Assembly: GCA_026393855.1 (NCBI GenBank)
Contig: JAPKZJ010000090.1
Coordinates: forward strand, 20,169 to 84,168
Source of the DNA: Candidatus Aminicenantes bacterium
Lineage (GTDB): Bacteria > Acidobacteriota > Aminicenantia > Aminicenantales > UBA4085
Direction: 5' to 3'
DNA: 64,000 bases
The position numbers were made by a program, and so were the translations under genes. Of the stretch, positions 8,403 to 16,559 are shown one piece after another (position 1 is the first letter of the stretch; the number at the start of each line of letters is the position of its first letter). The notes beneath the pieces were generated by a model. That model was given only the letters and a program-made list of their open reading frames with translations, did not search any database and was not told where the DNA came from.

Positions 8403-8585
8403 CCTGCGGAACTCCGCATGCTTGTTTTAGCTGACTTGCAAGGCCACCCACTCCGTTTCTTTTCCGACTGATTGTTGCGTGCTCAAACATCCCTCGGCGC
8501 CCGCTGGGTTCCCTCGAAGATATGCGCAAAAAAAGCTAAACCCTCGCGATTTCGCCGTTGGCCGAAAACCCTGCCGCTTCGCCAT
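8403..8585 (+). repeat. Dispersed intergenic element, family B copy 1
   Basis: This stretch shares ordered blocks with 30671-30852: GCGGAACT, CAAGGCC then CCCACTCC, GCGTGCTCAAACA, GGTTCCCTC, and CTCGCGATTTCGCCGTTGGC. Spacing is nearly the same in both copies. On the opposite strand both copies read through matching peptide words (PTAKSRG, GCLST, EW-AL), so the element may be a decayed coding sequence. It lies between two convergent gene ends, directly beside the broken DmsB-like gene. Confidence 0.8.
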
Positions 8586-8607
8586 CCCACGCGAAACGGA
8601 ATGGCTA

Positions 8608-9089
8608 TTAAATTTCCTCCCAATTGACGACTTCAGCCGTATCTTTGTTGGCTCTACCTGCCGTCGCATGCGGCTTAATGACCAGGGCCGGTTTGGCGTC
8701 GGCCGGGTCCGGCAGGGGGAAGACGGCGGCCGAGCCGGCATGCTTTTTGCGCAATACGTCGATGTCGCCGAAATCCAAAGCCCGCATAGGGCAGGCGGCG
8801 ACGCACGAAGGCGGCTCGCCCGCCCCCGCTTGAAGATGAGCTTGGCCGTGCAGGAGGGAATGCAGGGCGGGTTCTCGCAGTGGTGGCAGGCCATGGACAG
8901 AAAATAGCCGAATACATCCGGCACCCAAACCTCGCCCTCCTTCTTCCAGCCGCCCCCGGCGACCTCGTAGACCCGCCGCCACAGAATTCCCACTTCGAGG
9001 TCGTTCTTGTCCTTGCAGGCGCCCTGGCAGGCCTTGCAGCCGGAGCAGAGGCTGGAGTCGAAGAAGAACCCGTATTGATGGACGCTCAT
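8608..9089 (-). pseudogene. Broken DmsB-like iron-sulfur subunit (internal deletion plus frameshift)
   Basis: Translation starts at ATG 9089 (MSVHQYGFFFDSSLCSGCKA), overlapping the catalytic gene by four bases. The frame encodes the first ligand set CSGCKACQGAC and the second CHHCENPPCIPSC, then leaves the family sequence near 8825. The family C-terminus resumes in another frame as EPPSCVAACPMRALDFGDID and ends at 8608 in VVNWEEI. In intact DmsB about 60 residues with further clusters lie between these parts; here they are absent. So this is a deletion with loss of frame, not a lone base error. The unbroken frame runs on as nonsense to 8427. No membrane anchor (DmsC) follows. An assembly error over a collapsed repeat is possible but must explain the lost segment too. 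Confidence 0.8.
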
Positions 9090-11530
9090 GCCTTCACCAC
9101 TTGAGCCATGATGGTGTGCTGGGCGTTGCCGAAAGCCAGAGCTGTCGGTCGGGCCGAGGTCAGGACGTTGATCGAGCCGTGCTCGTCGATGCCGGCCGGG
9201 CCCGGCCTCCACCAGGCGCCCTGCGGCAGAGCCACCACACCCGGCCGGATCTTGCGCGTCACCCGGCAAGCCACGAACACGGCCCCGCGGCCGTTGAAAA
9301 CCTTGACCCGATCGCCGTCTCGGATTCCCCGGGCCTCGGCGTCGACCGGATGGATGGCCAGGCGGCGCGGAAAGGCCTCTTTCAGCCAAGCCACGTTATC
9401 CAGCGTGGAATGGGCGGTGGCCAGCGTGTGCGGCCCGACGACCTGGAGCGGCGCCGCCTTCGCCTCGGGCCCGAAGGGGTTCTCCCATTCGGGGACGTAT
9501 TTCGGCACGGCCGGGATTTCATCCGGGCGGCCCATGTCGTGGAGCTTCTTGGAGAAGATCTCGATCCGGCCCGAAGGCGTCGGCAGGGGGTGCTTAATCG
9601 GGTCGCTCCGAAAATCGGCGAAGGCGATCGCGGGCTTCGTCACGGGCAGGGCGAAGACTCCGGCGTTGGACGCCTCAAACTCGTCAAGGGAAGGCAGCCC
9701 GGGGTATCGCGCCCGGCGGAGCTCGTCGATGGACCAGGCCGTCCAGCCGCGCTCGTCCCGGCCTTCGGTGTAAGCCTCGCCGAAGCCAAGCCGGACGGCG
9801 ATGTCGGCGCATATGCGGAAATCGCTCTTGGCTTCGCCGGGCGGCTCCACGATCTTGGGCATCAGCAGGACTTCGTCACCGTATTTCCAGCCGTCGGCCA
9901 CACCCCAAGTCTCGAACTGGGTGCAGGCCGGAAGGACGAGATCGGCGAAGCGGGCCGAAGACGTCAGGAAGTTGTCCTGCACGACGATGAACTCGAGGAG
10001 CTTTTCGTTCCGCAGGAGGGCTGCGGTCCGGTTGATGTCGGCGTGCTGGTTGAGGAGGATGTTGGAGGCGACGGCGTAGACCATCTTGATGTTCGTCGGC
10101 AGCCGGTCCGCGCCGATCAATCCGTCGGCGGCGGTCATCTTTTCGCCGCGAATGACGGCGTCGGCCCAGAGGAAAGCCGGAATCTGGGCTTTGACCGGAT
10201 TGGGGCCGGACGGGAAAACGTTCCAGAGCGGTCCGCCGTCGGGCGCCTGCAGGCCCAAACCGCCCGCCCAGCCGCCCGAAATCCCGACGTTGCCGGTGAT
10301 CGCGGCCAGGACGCAGCCGGCCCGGACGGCCTGTTCGCCGTAGGCCCGCCGCTGCAAGCCGTAGCCCTGGTAGAGCATGGCCGGTTTGGTTGAGGCGTAT
10401 TCGCGGGCCAGGCGGGCGATGGTGCCGCGCGGGATGCCGCAGATGGGCTCCGCCCAGGCGGGCGTCTTGGGGACGCCGTCCCGGGTCCCGAGGATGTAGT
10501 CTTTATAGCTCTCCGCTCCTTCGGCCCCGGCTGGCATCTGGGTCTCGTCGAATCCAAGGCAATGGCTGCGGACGAAGGCCGTGTCATGCAGATTTCCTGC
10601 GATGATGACGTGGGCCATCGCTGAGAGCATCGCCGCGTCCGTGCCCGGCCGGATGGGAATCCACTCGTCGGCCAGGGCGGTGGCGCTTAAAGTCATCCGA
10701 GGATCCACGCAGACGATCCGGGCGCCGTTCTCTTTGGCTTGGCGGAGAAAATATTCGGAGTTCGTCCCGTCGCGCATCTCGCAGGGATTCCAGCCCCACA
10801 TCAGGATATAGCGCGCGTGGACCCAGTCCTGGCGCTGGCTGCCGGTCGTGTTGGTGCCGTAGACCGTGGGTGTCGCGGCGGCCATGGCCGCCCAGGAGTA
10901 GTTGTTGTAGTAGCCGAGCGAGCCGCCGAACAGGTTCATCAGGCGCTGGGCCGTTTGGCGGCCGTTGATCTGGTTGTAGCTGCCCGTGCCGTAGGGAACG
11001 AAGATCGCGGCGTTGCCGTAGGCGGCTTTGATCCGCTTCAGCTGGGCGGCCATCGTGTTGAGGGCTTCGTCCCAGGAGATGGGCGCGAAAGATCCTTCGC
11101 CGCGCTTGCCGACCCGCTTGAGCGGATGGAGGAGACGGTCGGGATGGTATTGGCGGCGGCGGTAGAGCCGGCCCCGGATGCAGGCCCGCAGCTGGGGCGC
11201 CTCGATCCCGTCGCCGGCACGGTCGTCGCTTTCGATGCGGACGATGCGGCCCTTCTGGACAAAGACCTTTAGCAGACAGCGGCCGCCGCAGTTGTGCGAA
11301 GGGCAGCCGGTGCGGATCATCCGGATGTTGCCGGCGGCGGGGTCTTGGAGGCGGGGCGAACGGAGGGCGGGGGACGTGAGCTTGGGGGCGCCCTTGATTT
11401 TGAGCGAAAGCGCGCCGGTCCCGACGGCCGCTCCCCAGCCCAGAAAACGGCGCCTCTTCATCGGCGCCGTGTCGATGCGGCGGGGCAGGGGATTGTCGTC
11501 GGGCCGCGGATCCCGTCGGCGGGGGCTCAT
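9086..11530 (-). CDS. dmsA: DmsA-like molybdopterin oxidoreductase catalytic subunit, Tat-exported
   Basis: The 814-residue protein has a Tat signal (KRRRFLGWGAAVGTGALSL, residues 25-43). A 4Fe-4S ligand region follows (GCPSHNCGGRC and a later Cys in LRACIRGRLY). Mo-bisPGD domains include YGTGSYNQINGRQTAQ, GWNPCEMRDGTNS and the C-terminal GDRVKVFNGRG molybdopterin-dinucleotide binding domain. The YNNYSWAAM segment suggests a serine molybdenum ligand, as in the DMSO reductase family. The substrate (DMSO, TMAO or another S/N-oxide) is not decided by sequence. ATG 11530 follows a good promoter by six bases; ATG 11461 (MKRRRFL) is an alternative. Its DmsB-like partner is broken, so function may be lost or the subunit may pair with another electron donor. 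Confidence 0.85.
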   Translation of the reverse strand: MSPRRRDPRPDDNPLPRRIDTAPMKRRRFLGWGAAVGTGALSLKIKGAPKLTSPALRSPRLQDPAAGNIRMIRTGCPSHNCGGRCLLKVFVQKGRIVRIESDDRAGDGIEAPQLRACIRGRLYRRRQYHPDRLLHPLKRVGKRGEGSFAPISWDEALNTMAAQLKRIKAAYGNAAIFVPYGTGSYNQINGRQTAQRLMNLFGGSLGYYNNYSWAAMAAATPTVYGTNTTGSQRQDWVHARYILMWGWNPCEMRDGTNSEYFLRQAKENGARIVCVDPRMTLSATALADEWIPIRPGTDAAMLSAMAHVIIAGNLHDTAFVRSHCLGFDETQMPAGAEGAESYKDYILGTRDGVPKTPAWAEPICGIPRGTIARLAREYASTKPAMLYQGYGLQRRAYGEQAVRAGCVLAAITGNVGISGGWAGGLGLQAPDGGPLWNVFPSGPNPVKAQIPAFLWADAVIRGEKMTAADGLIGADRLPTNIKMVYAVASNILLNQHADINRTAALLRNEKLLEFIVVQDNFLTSSARFADLVLPACTQFETWGVADGWKYGDEVLLMPKIVEPPGEAKSDFRICADIAVRLGFGEAYTEGRDERGWTAWSIDELRRARYPGLPSLDEFEASNAGVFALPVTKPAIAFADFRSDPIKHPLPTPSGRIEIFSKKLHDMGRPDEIPAVPKYVPEWENPFGPEAKAAPLQVVGPHTLATAHSTLDNVAWLKEAFPRRLAIHPVDAEARGIRDGDRVKVFNGRGAVFVACRVTRKIRPGVVALPQGAWWRPGPAGIDEHGSINVLTSARPTALAFGNAQHTIMAQVVKA

Positions 11531-11536
11531 GCCGCG

Positions 11537-11565
11537 ATTCTACCGGATTCCCGACTTAGCGTGAA
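11537..11565 (-). promoter_or_regulatory. Promoter of the DmsA-like gene, leaderless configuration
   Basis: On the minus strand, TTCACG (11565-11560), a 17-base spacer and TAGAAT (11542-11537) are followed by six bases and the ATG ending at 11530. No ribosome-binding sequence is present. Confidence 0.6.
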
Positions 11566-11590
11566 GCGCCCGTACGCGGACTTTGCAGAG

Positions 11591-11619
11591 TTGACTCTTT
11601 CTGTCCGCCGCGATATCTT
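11591..11619 (+). promoter_or_regulatory. Promoter of the hexokinase gene
   Basis: TTGACT (11591-11596), a 17-base spacer and TATCTT (11614-11619). Transcription from about 11626 would carry the complete family A repeat (11630-11807) in the 5' leader of the hexokinase mRNA. Confidence 0.55.
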
Positions 11620-11629
11620 CCGGCCTGGA

Positions 11630-11807
11630 TACATTCGTGGCGCCATACTCCCGATTTTCAAATCGGGGCTATAAGCGCCGCTCAGTATTAACCCTGTTAA
11701 TACCCCGGGCTCGGCTTCCGCCCCGTCGGTTCGATGACGGGGTTGCGGTCCTCATTTGCGAATCTAATGAGGCCTGCAAAGACTGGGGTATCGAGCGGGT
11801 TTATTCC
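11630..11807 (+). repeat. Dispersed two-hairpin element, family A copy 1 (with a ~65-base internal insertion)
   Basis: It begins TACATTCG and contains CCCGATTTTCAAATCGGG and AGCGCCGCTCAGTATTA as in the other copies. The second hairpin is divergent (ACCCCGGGCTCGGCTTCCG), followed by about 65 extra bases. Then GGGGTATCGAGCGGGTTTAT resumes as in copy 3. Confidence 0.85.
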
Positions 11808-11823
11808 ATCGAAGGCGGAGACA

Positions 11824-13155
11824 TTGAACGATCCCCAGCTGATCGACCTAGAAGGACTTTTCGCCTATCCCGTCGACGCCGTGCGGCGGACGATCGAGGC
11901 TTTTCAAAGCGACATGGAGCGGGGCTTGAGCGGTGAGCCCAGCTCGCTCAAGATGCTTCCTGCCTATGTCGACAATCCCTCGGGGAACGAAAAGGGAGAG
12001 ATTTTGGCCCTGGACCTGGGCGGCTCGAACTATCGCATCCTCCTGGTTCGGCTGGCCGGGGATGGCAGCGCTCCCGATGTGACCAGCCGCAAATACAGCC
12101 TCTCGCCCGAAGAGACGGACCGCAACGCGGAGACGCTGTTCGGCGCCCTGGCCCGCTCCATCAAAGCCTTTGCCGGCGAATTGGGCGTGGGCGGGGATCG
12201 GCCGCTCGGCTTCACCTTTTCGTTTCCCATTCGCCAGCCTTCCATCGACAGGGGCGAGCTGATCGTCTGGACCAAGGGCTGGTCGGCCGAGGGGGTGGTC
12301 GGAAACGACGTCGTCGGGCTTCTCAATGAAGCTATGGCCCGGGAGGGAGCGGCGCATATCCGCGTTGTCTCGCTGGACAACGATACGACGGGCACCCAGA
12401 TGGCCCGCGCCTATCTCGATGCCGCCTGCGACGTCGGCTGCATTCTGGGCACGGGCACCAACATCTGCTACAGGGAGCGAACCGCCCGCATCCGCAAGCC
12501 GCTGGGGCCCTACGTCGGCGAGTCGATGATCGTCAACATGGAATCGGGAGGCTTCGACAAGGGCCTGCCCCGCAATCGCTTTGACGAGCGTCTCGACGCC
12601 GAAAGCGGGAATCCCGGCGCGCAATGGGAAGAGAAGATGGTCTCGGGCAAATACCTGGGCGAGCTCGTCCGGCTGGTTGTTGTCGAGCAGACGGCTCGAG
12701 GCTTGATGTTCGATGGCCGATTACCGAGTGTTTTCGCCGTCCGGGAGCGCTTCGGCAGCGAGCGGATCTGCGCGATCAAAGAAGACGCCACCGAAAACGC
12801 CGCCGGCGTCCGGGCCATTCTGGCCGAGCTGGGAACGCCGGGGGCTTCGATGCAGGATGCGGCGGCCGTGCGCAGCATCGCCTGGATCGTTTCCCGCCGG
12901 GCCGCCCGGATTGCCGCCGCCGGCCTGGCGGCGACCGTAACCTGGATGGATCCTGGCCTGGAGCGGGATCATACGATCGCCGTGGACGGTAGCGTCTTCG
13001 AGAAGCATCCGGGCTTTGCGGCCGGCATGGCCGCCGCCTTTCGCGAGATCCTGGGCCCTGGCGCGGCCCGCGTCCGGACGGCCCTGACCCACGACGGCTC
13101 GGGCCTCGGAGCCGCCATCATCGCCGCCGCGGCAAATACCGCCGCCGGGAAATAA
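11824..13155 (+). CDS. Hexokinase of the eukaryotic (PF00349-type) family
   Basis: The 443-residue enzyme carries the eukaryote-type hexokinase signatures in order. LKMLPAYVDNPSG lies near residue 42 and the phosphate-1 loop LALDLGGSNYR near 61. The sugar-binding LGFTFSFP and IVWTKGW follow, then DNDTTGT with the catalytic Asp, GTGTNICY, VNMESGGFD, LDAESGNPGAQWEEKMVSGKYLGE, and a C-terminal THDGSGLGAA phosphate-2 loop. It phosphorylates glucose or a similar hexose with ATP. It is not a ROK or bacterial glucokinase. I propose TTG 11824, three bases after GGAG, because the upstream ATG 11734 lies inside the repeat and adds no family sequence. Its mRNA leader probably contains the family A repeat. 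Confidence 0.9.
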   Translation: MNDPQLIDLEGLFAYPVDAVRRTIEAFQSDMERGLSGEPSSLKMLPAYVDNPSGNEKGEILALDLGGSNYRILLVRLAGDGSAPDVTSRKYSLSPEETDRNAETLFGALARSIKAFAGELGVGGDRPLGFTFSFPIRQPSIDRGELIVWTKGWSAEGVVGNDVVGLLNEAMAREGAAHIRVVSLDNDTTGTQMARAYLDAACDVGCILGTGTNICYRERTARIRKPLGPYVGESMIVNMESGGFDKGLPRNRFDERLDAESGNPGAQWEEKMVSGKYLGELVRLVVVEQTARGLMFDGRLPSVFAVRERFGSERICAIKEDATENAAGVRAILAELGTPGASMQDAAAVRSIAWIVSRRAARIAAAGLAATVTWMDPGLERDHTIAVDGSVFEKHPGFAAGMAAAFREILGPGAARVRTALTHDGSGLGAAIIAAAANTAAGK

Positions 13156-13181
13156 AACATAGCAGCATGCCGGAAGAAATC

Positions 13182-13219
13182 GAGGTTGCCACGCTCCCTT
13201 CGGTCGCTCGCAATGACAA
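13182..13219. repeat. Short GTTGCCACGC...GCAATGAC palindrome-like repeat
   Basis: This 38-base stretch matches a motif I know from many environmental genomes (TTGCCACG, CTTCGGTCGCTCGCAATGAC), normally present as dispersed intergenic copies. Only one clear copy is in this window; 52023-52064 carries a relative. Confidence 0.5.
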
Positions 13220-13249
13220 CCCCGGATTGAGGGAAACCGCTGCCCTCTA

Positions 13250-13275
13250 TTGAATCCCATGATTCCGGCTATAAT
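13250..13275 (+). promoter_or_regulatory. TATAAT promoter of the lipase-glpK operon, leaderless configuration
   Basis: A perfect TATAAT (13270-13275) sits six bases before ATG 13282. A possible -35 (TTGAAT, 13250-13255) has a short 14-base spacer. No Shine-Dalgarno is present. Confidence 0.6.
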
Positions 13276-13281
13276 ACCCTC

Positions 13282-14097
13282 ATGAACGAACTGATCGGCG
13301 GGGACATCCTCTATCGAAAATGGGACGCGGCGGGAACGCCCCGCGCCGTCCTTCTTCTCGTCCACGGCATGGGCGCCCACACCGCCCGCTGGGATTTCCT
13401 GGCTTCGTATCTCGCGGCCCGGGGGATCTCGTCCTATGCGATCGAGCTCCGGGGCTTCGGCCGTACGCCCGAGCGCCCGCGCGGCCATGTCGATTCGCCG
13501 CGCGTCTGGGAACGGGATATTCTGACCCTGCGCGAGATTATCGCCGCCGAGCATCCCGGCCTGAAAATATTCGCTCTCGGCGAAAGCCTGGGCTCCTTGA
13601 TCGTGTTCAACCTGGCCGCAGCTTATCCCGAGGCGTTCGCCGGGCAGATCCTGATTTCGCCCAGCTTTAAGAACGGGATGAAGTTCCCGCTATCGTCCTA
13701 TCTGACGCTCATCTGCTTCTATCTGTTCAATCCCCGCAAGACCGTCACCGTCCCCTTCACTTCGCAGATGTGCACTCGGGACGAAACATACGGCGCCGTG
13801 ATGGACGCCAACCCCGACGAGCTGCGGGTGTCCAGCCTGAAGGTGCTCATGGACACCATGTCCGGCCAGAAGCGGGCTTTCAAAGCCGCGGCCTCCGCCT
13901 CCGTCCCCGCGCTCTTCCTCCTCTCCGGCAAGGACTACCTGGTCGATCCGCGAGCTTCGCGCAAGCTCTTCGGCCGCCTGACGATGACCGACAAGACCCT
14001 GATCGATTACCCCGAGATGCACCACGCCCTATCGATCGAGACCGGCCGGGAGCGCGTCTTCGACGACATGCTGGCCTGGCTGGGGTCGCGAGCTTGA
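13282..14097 (+). CDS. Alpha/beta hydrolase, lysophospholipase / monoacylglycerol lipase type
   Basis: The 271-residue protein has the serine-hydrolase fold of the PldB / monoglyceride lipase group. It has the oxyanion HGMGAHTARW (about residues 30-39), the nucleophile elbow ALGESLGSL (Ser near residue 100), the acid in LLSGKDYLVDP (near 217), and the base in YPEMHHALS (near 250). There is no signal peptide, so it should act in the cytoplasm on monoacylglycerols or lysophospholipids. The next gene, glycerol kinase, begins one base after its stop. That suggests the pair releases glycerol and then phosphorylates it. The exact lipid substrate is inference. Confidence 0.88.
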   Translation: MNELIGGDILYRKWDAAGTPRAVLLLVHGMGAHTARWDFLASYLAARGISSYAIELRGFGRTPERPRGHVDSPRVWERDILTLREIIAAEHPGLKIFALGESLGSLIVFNLAAAYPEAFAGQILISPSFKNGMKFPLSSYLTLICFYLFNPRKTVTVPFTSQMCTRDETYGAVMDANPDELRVSSLKVLMDTMSGQKRAFKAAASASVPALFLLSGKDYLVDPRASRKLFGRLTMTDKTLIDYPEMHHALSIETGRERVFDDMLAWLGSRA

Positions 14098-14098
14098 C

Positions 14099-15610
14099 GT
14101 GAAATACGTCCTGGCCATCGACCAGGGGACGACGGGCAGCCGGGCCATTGCCTACGACCGCAAAGGACGCTCGATCGTCACCGCCTACCGGGAGTTCCCG
14201 CAATACTTCCCCCGCCCCGGCTGGGTCGAACACAACCCGCGCGAAATTTGGGACAGCGTCCGGGAAACCGTCGAGGACGTCCTGCGCAACCTGCCGCCCG
14301 ATTCCATCGCCGCCGTCGGCATCACCAACCAGCGAGAAACCACGATCATCTGGGACCGCAAGACAGGCCAGCCGGTCCATAACGCTATCGTCTGGCAGTG
14401 CCGCCGGACCGCGCCCCGTTGCGAGGCCCTGAACCGCGAGCGGGGGATGGCCGCGCTTGTCCGCCGCCGGACGGGGCTTCCGATCGACGCTTATTTCTCC
14501 GCCACCAAGATCGAGTGGTTGATCAAAAAGCTCGGCCTCCGCGCCCGGGCCCGCCGCGGCGAGCTCTGCTTCGGCACGACCGACACTTGGATCCTCTGGA
14601 AGCTCACCGGCGGCCGGGTCCATGCCACCGACCCGACCAACGCCTCGCGGACTATGCTCTACGACATCGATCATGGCCGCTTTGACGAGGACCTGCTTGG
14701 GGTCTTCGACGTTCCGGCGGCGCTGCTGCCGGATGTCCGGCCCTCGTCCGGCGAGTTTGGCCGGACCGTCCGCACGGGGGCCATCCCCGAAGGCATCCCG
14801 ATCACGGGCATCGCAGGCGACCAGCAGGCCGCCCTGTTCGGCCAGGCCGGCTTCGCCCGTGGCGCCATCAAGGCCACCTACGGCACGGGTTGTTTCATCC
14901 TGCTCAACACCGGCCGGACGCGGACGGATTCCCGCCACGGCCTGCTGACGACCCTGGCCTGCGGCCCGGGCGGGCGGACCGTCTATGCTCTGGAAGGCTC
15001 GGTCTTTGTGGCCGGCGCGGCCATCCAATGGCTGCGGGACAAGCTGGGCCTGCTCAAGACGGCTGCGGACTCCCAGGGCCTGGCCGAGTCCGTTCCCGAC
15101 AATGCGGGCGTCTATTTTGTCCCCGCTTTCGTCGGCCTAGGCGCGCCCTACTGGGACCCCGAAGCCCGGGGCACGATCGTCGGCTTGACCCGCGGTACCG
15201 AGCGCGGGCATATTGTGCGGGCGGCTCTGGAGGCGACGGCCTATGCGACGCGCGACGTCCTGGAAACGATGACCCGGGATTCGGGCCTGCGGGTTAAGGA
15301 TCTTCGGGTCGACGGCGGGGGATCGGCCAACGCTTTCCTCTGCCGCTTCCAGGCCGGTGTCCTGGGCTATCCCGTCCTGCGGCCGGCGACGATCGAAACG
15401 ACGGCGCTTGGCGCCGCTTATCTAGCCGGCCTGGCCGTCGGCTACTGGAAGGACACCGCGGAGATCGGCCGGTTATGGGAAATGGAGCGGCGCTTCGCGC
15501 CCGAGATTTCCCGCGCCGAGGCCGCGCGCCTCTACGCGGGCTGGAAGGACGCCGTCCGCCGGGCCCTCCCGCCCCGCCGCGGACCGGAGCGCAGCGCGCT
15601 CAGAAGCTGA
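14099..15610 (+). CDS. glpK: Glycerol kinase
   Basis: The 503-residue FGGY kinase starts with GTG (KYVLAIDQGTTGSRAI, phosphate-binding loop). It carries the glycerol-binding GITNQRETT and RTGLPIDAYFSATKIEWL, the FGTTDTWILWKLTGG signature, and GLGAPYWDPEARGTIVGLTRGT, a hallmark of GlpK. DGGGSANAFLCRFQAG is the adenosine site. Length matches E. coli GlpK (502). It makes sn-glycerol 3-phosphate from glycerol and ATP. It begins one base after the lipase stop codon and has no separate ribosome site, so it is translationally coupled. Its 3' end overlaps the convergent beta-barrel gene by 11 bases. Confidence 0.97.
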   Translation: MKYVLAIDQGTTGSRAIAYDRKGRSIVTAYREFPQYFPRPGWVEHNPREIWDSVRETVEDVLRNLPPDSIAAVGITNQRETTIIWDRKTGQPVHNAIVWQCRRTAPRCEALNRERGMAALVRRRTGLPIDAYFSATKIEWLIKKLGLRARARRGELCFGTTDTWILWKLTGGRVHATDPTNASRTMLYDIDHGRFDEDLLGVFDVPAALLPDVRPSSGEFGRTVRTGAIPEGIPITGIAGDQQAALFGQAGFARGAIKATYGTGCFILLNTGRTRTDSRHGLLTTLACGPGGRTVYALEGSVFVAGAAIQWLRDKLGLLKTAADSQGLAESVPDNAGVYFVPAFVGLGAPYWDPEARGTIVGLTRGTERGHIVRAALEATAYATRDVLETMTRDSGLRVKDLRVDGGGSANAFLCRFQAGVLGYPVLRPATIETTALGAAYLAGLAVGYWKDTAEIGRLWEMERRFAPEISRAEAARLYAGWKDAVRRALPPRRGPERSALRS

Positions 15611-16460
15611 ACCGGACGCCGGCCTGGAAGGACAGACCGTTCAACGAGATCTCGGCCTTCTTGGCGCCGGCCGCGTCCGCATCGGTGGGGCCGTTCTTAT
15701 CGAAATAACCGGCTCGGGGGAACGTCCCTCCCGTCGTGCTATTGAAAGCCCAGAGATAATATTCGGCCGAGCTGCCGGCGATTGTTCCGGCGTCATTGGC
15801 CCCGACCATGGTCCAATTCCCGAACAAATCGGACACCTTGCCGGTGCGATAGAGGGCGTCGGCAACGATCGAGACGCTCTTGAGGACGCGATAGGCCAGC
15901 CCCAGCCCGCCTTGGGCTCCCAGCGACGTCTGGCTTGCCGTGAAGGTGACGGTCTGCGAGGTGTTCAAGATCGTCATGGTTGTGGGATTCTCGACGTTGA
16001 ACTGGACGATCTCGAACAGCGGGCCGGCGTAGGCGTCCAAGGTCAAGTTTGAGCCGAGTTCGAACTGGTAGTGCAGGTTGACGAAGAAGGGCATGATCGA
16101 GAGCCGGGGGATCAGGGTCGACGTGGCGTCGTAGGCTGTGCCGTTCGAAATGCCTTTGTAGGACACCGAGCCCTCGCTCCTGACCCGAAAATAGCCGCCG
16201 CCGACTCCAACGCCGAAGCGGCGTCCCAAGGGGAGGATGACCTCGGCCTGAAAACCGAACCCGTTCCTCAGCTCTTCGAAAGCGCCCATCATGGAGGTCG
16301 AGTTGGCTCGGAGATAGGCGTTTTCGCCCAGGATGCGGTCGTTGTAGTCGCCGCCCGAGATCCCGGCCAAGTTGCCGGTCAGCTTGTAGGAGAGAAGCTG
16401 GGGGAAAGCCGGGGCGGCCAGGGCCGCTAAAATCAAGGCGAAGCCGATGGTTTTTTTCAT
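15600..16460 (-). CDS. Outer-membrane beta-barrel protein, unknown function
   Basis: The 286-residue protein has a signal peptide (MKKTIGFALILAALAAPAF, cleavage near AFPQ). Amphipathic strands follow, with aromatic and glycine-rich turns (FGVGVGGGYFRV, LTLDAYAGPLFEI, SLGAQGGLGLAYRVL), and it ends LSFQAGVRFSF. A C-terminal phenylalanine is typical for BAM-dependent outer-membrane barrels. The length and strand pattern suggest an 8-10 strand barrel like OmpA- or OmpW-type proteins. I chose ATG 16460 because GAGGATT lies upstream; MRIL at 16472 is an alternative. The very long frame extending to 18350 is antisense read-through of two genes and not real. Confidence 0.8.
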   Translation of the reverse strand: MKKTIGFALILAALAAPAFPQLLSYKLTGNLAGISGGDYNDRILGENAYLRANSTSMMGAFEELRNGFGFQAEVILPLGRRFGVGVGGGYFRVRSEGSVSYKGISNGTAYDATSTLIPRLSIMPFFVNLHYQFELGSNLTLDAYAGPLFEIVQFNVENPTTMTILNTSQTVTFTASQTSLGAQGGLGLAYRVLKSVSIVADALYRTGKVSDLFGNWTMVGANDAGTIAGSSAEYYLWAFNSTTGGTFPRAGYFDKNGPTDADAAGAKKAEISLNGLSFQAGVRFSF

Positions 16461-16524
16461 GAGAATCCTCATTTGAGGGCCTATTCTCCACTCCCGCCGG
16501 GGCAAAGTCAACCGGGCTCCGGAG

Positions 16525-16553
16525 TTGTCTTTCCCCCCGCCTCGGGGTATAAA
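16525..16553 (+). promoter_or_regulatory. Promoter of the GNAT-like gene, leaderless configuration
   Basis: TTGTCT (16525-16530), a 17-base spacer and TATAAA (16548-16553), followed by CGGGCC and then ATG 16560. The predicted start of transcription coincides with the start codon. Confidence 0.7.
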
Positions 16554-16559
16554 CGGGCC

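Noticed and set aside
6784..8529. 581-codon open frame on the minus strand
   Set aside because: It is antisense to tag and to the 48-base repeats of the exported protein. Its glycine/asparagine-poor repeat peptide is a direct product of the repeat period, and the + strand has signal peptide, ribosome site and family motifs.
8427..8607. Continuation of the DmsB-like frame past its family end
   Set aside because: After the frameshift the frame reads through the family B element and has no similarity to iron-sulfur subunits.
11734..11823. ATG 11734 as start of hexokinase
   Set aside because: The extra 30 residues are encoded by the family A repeat and share nothing with the hexokinase family.
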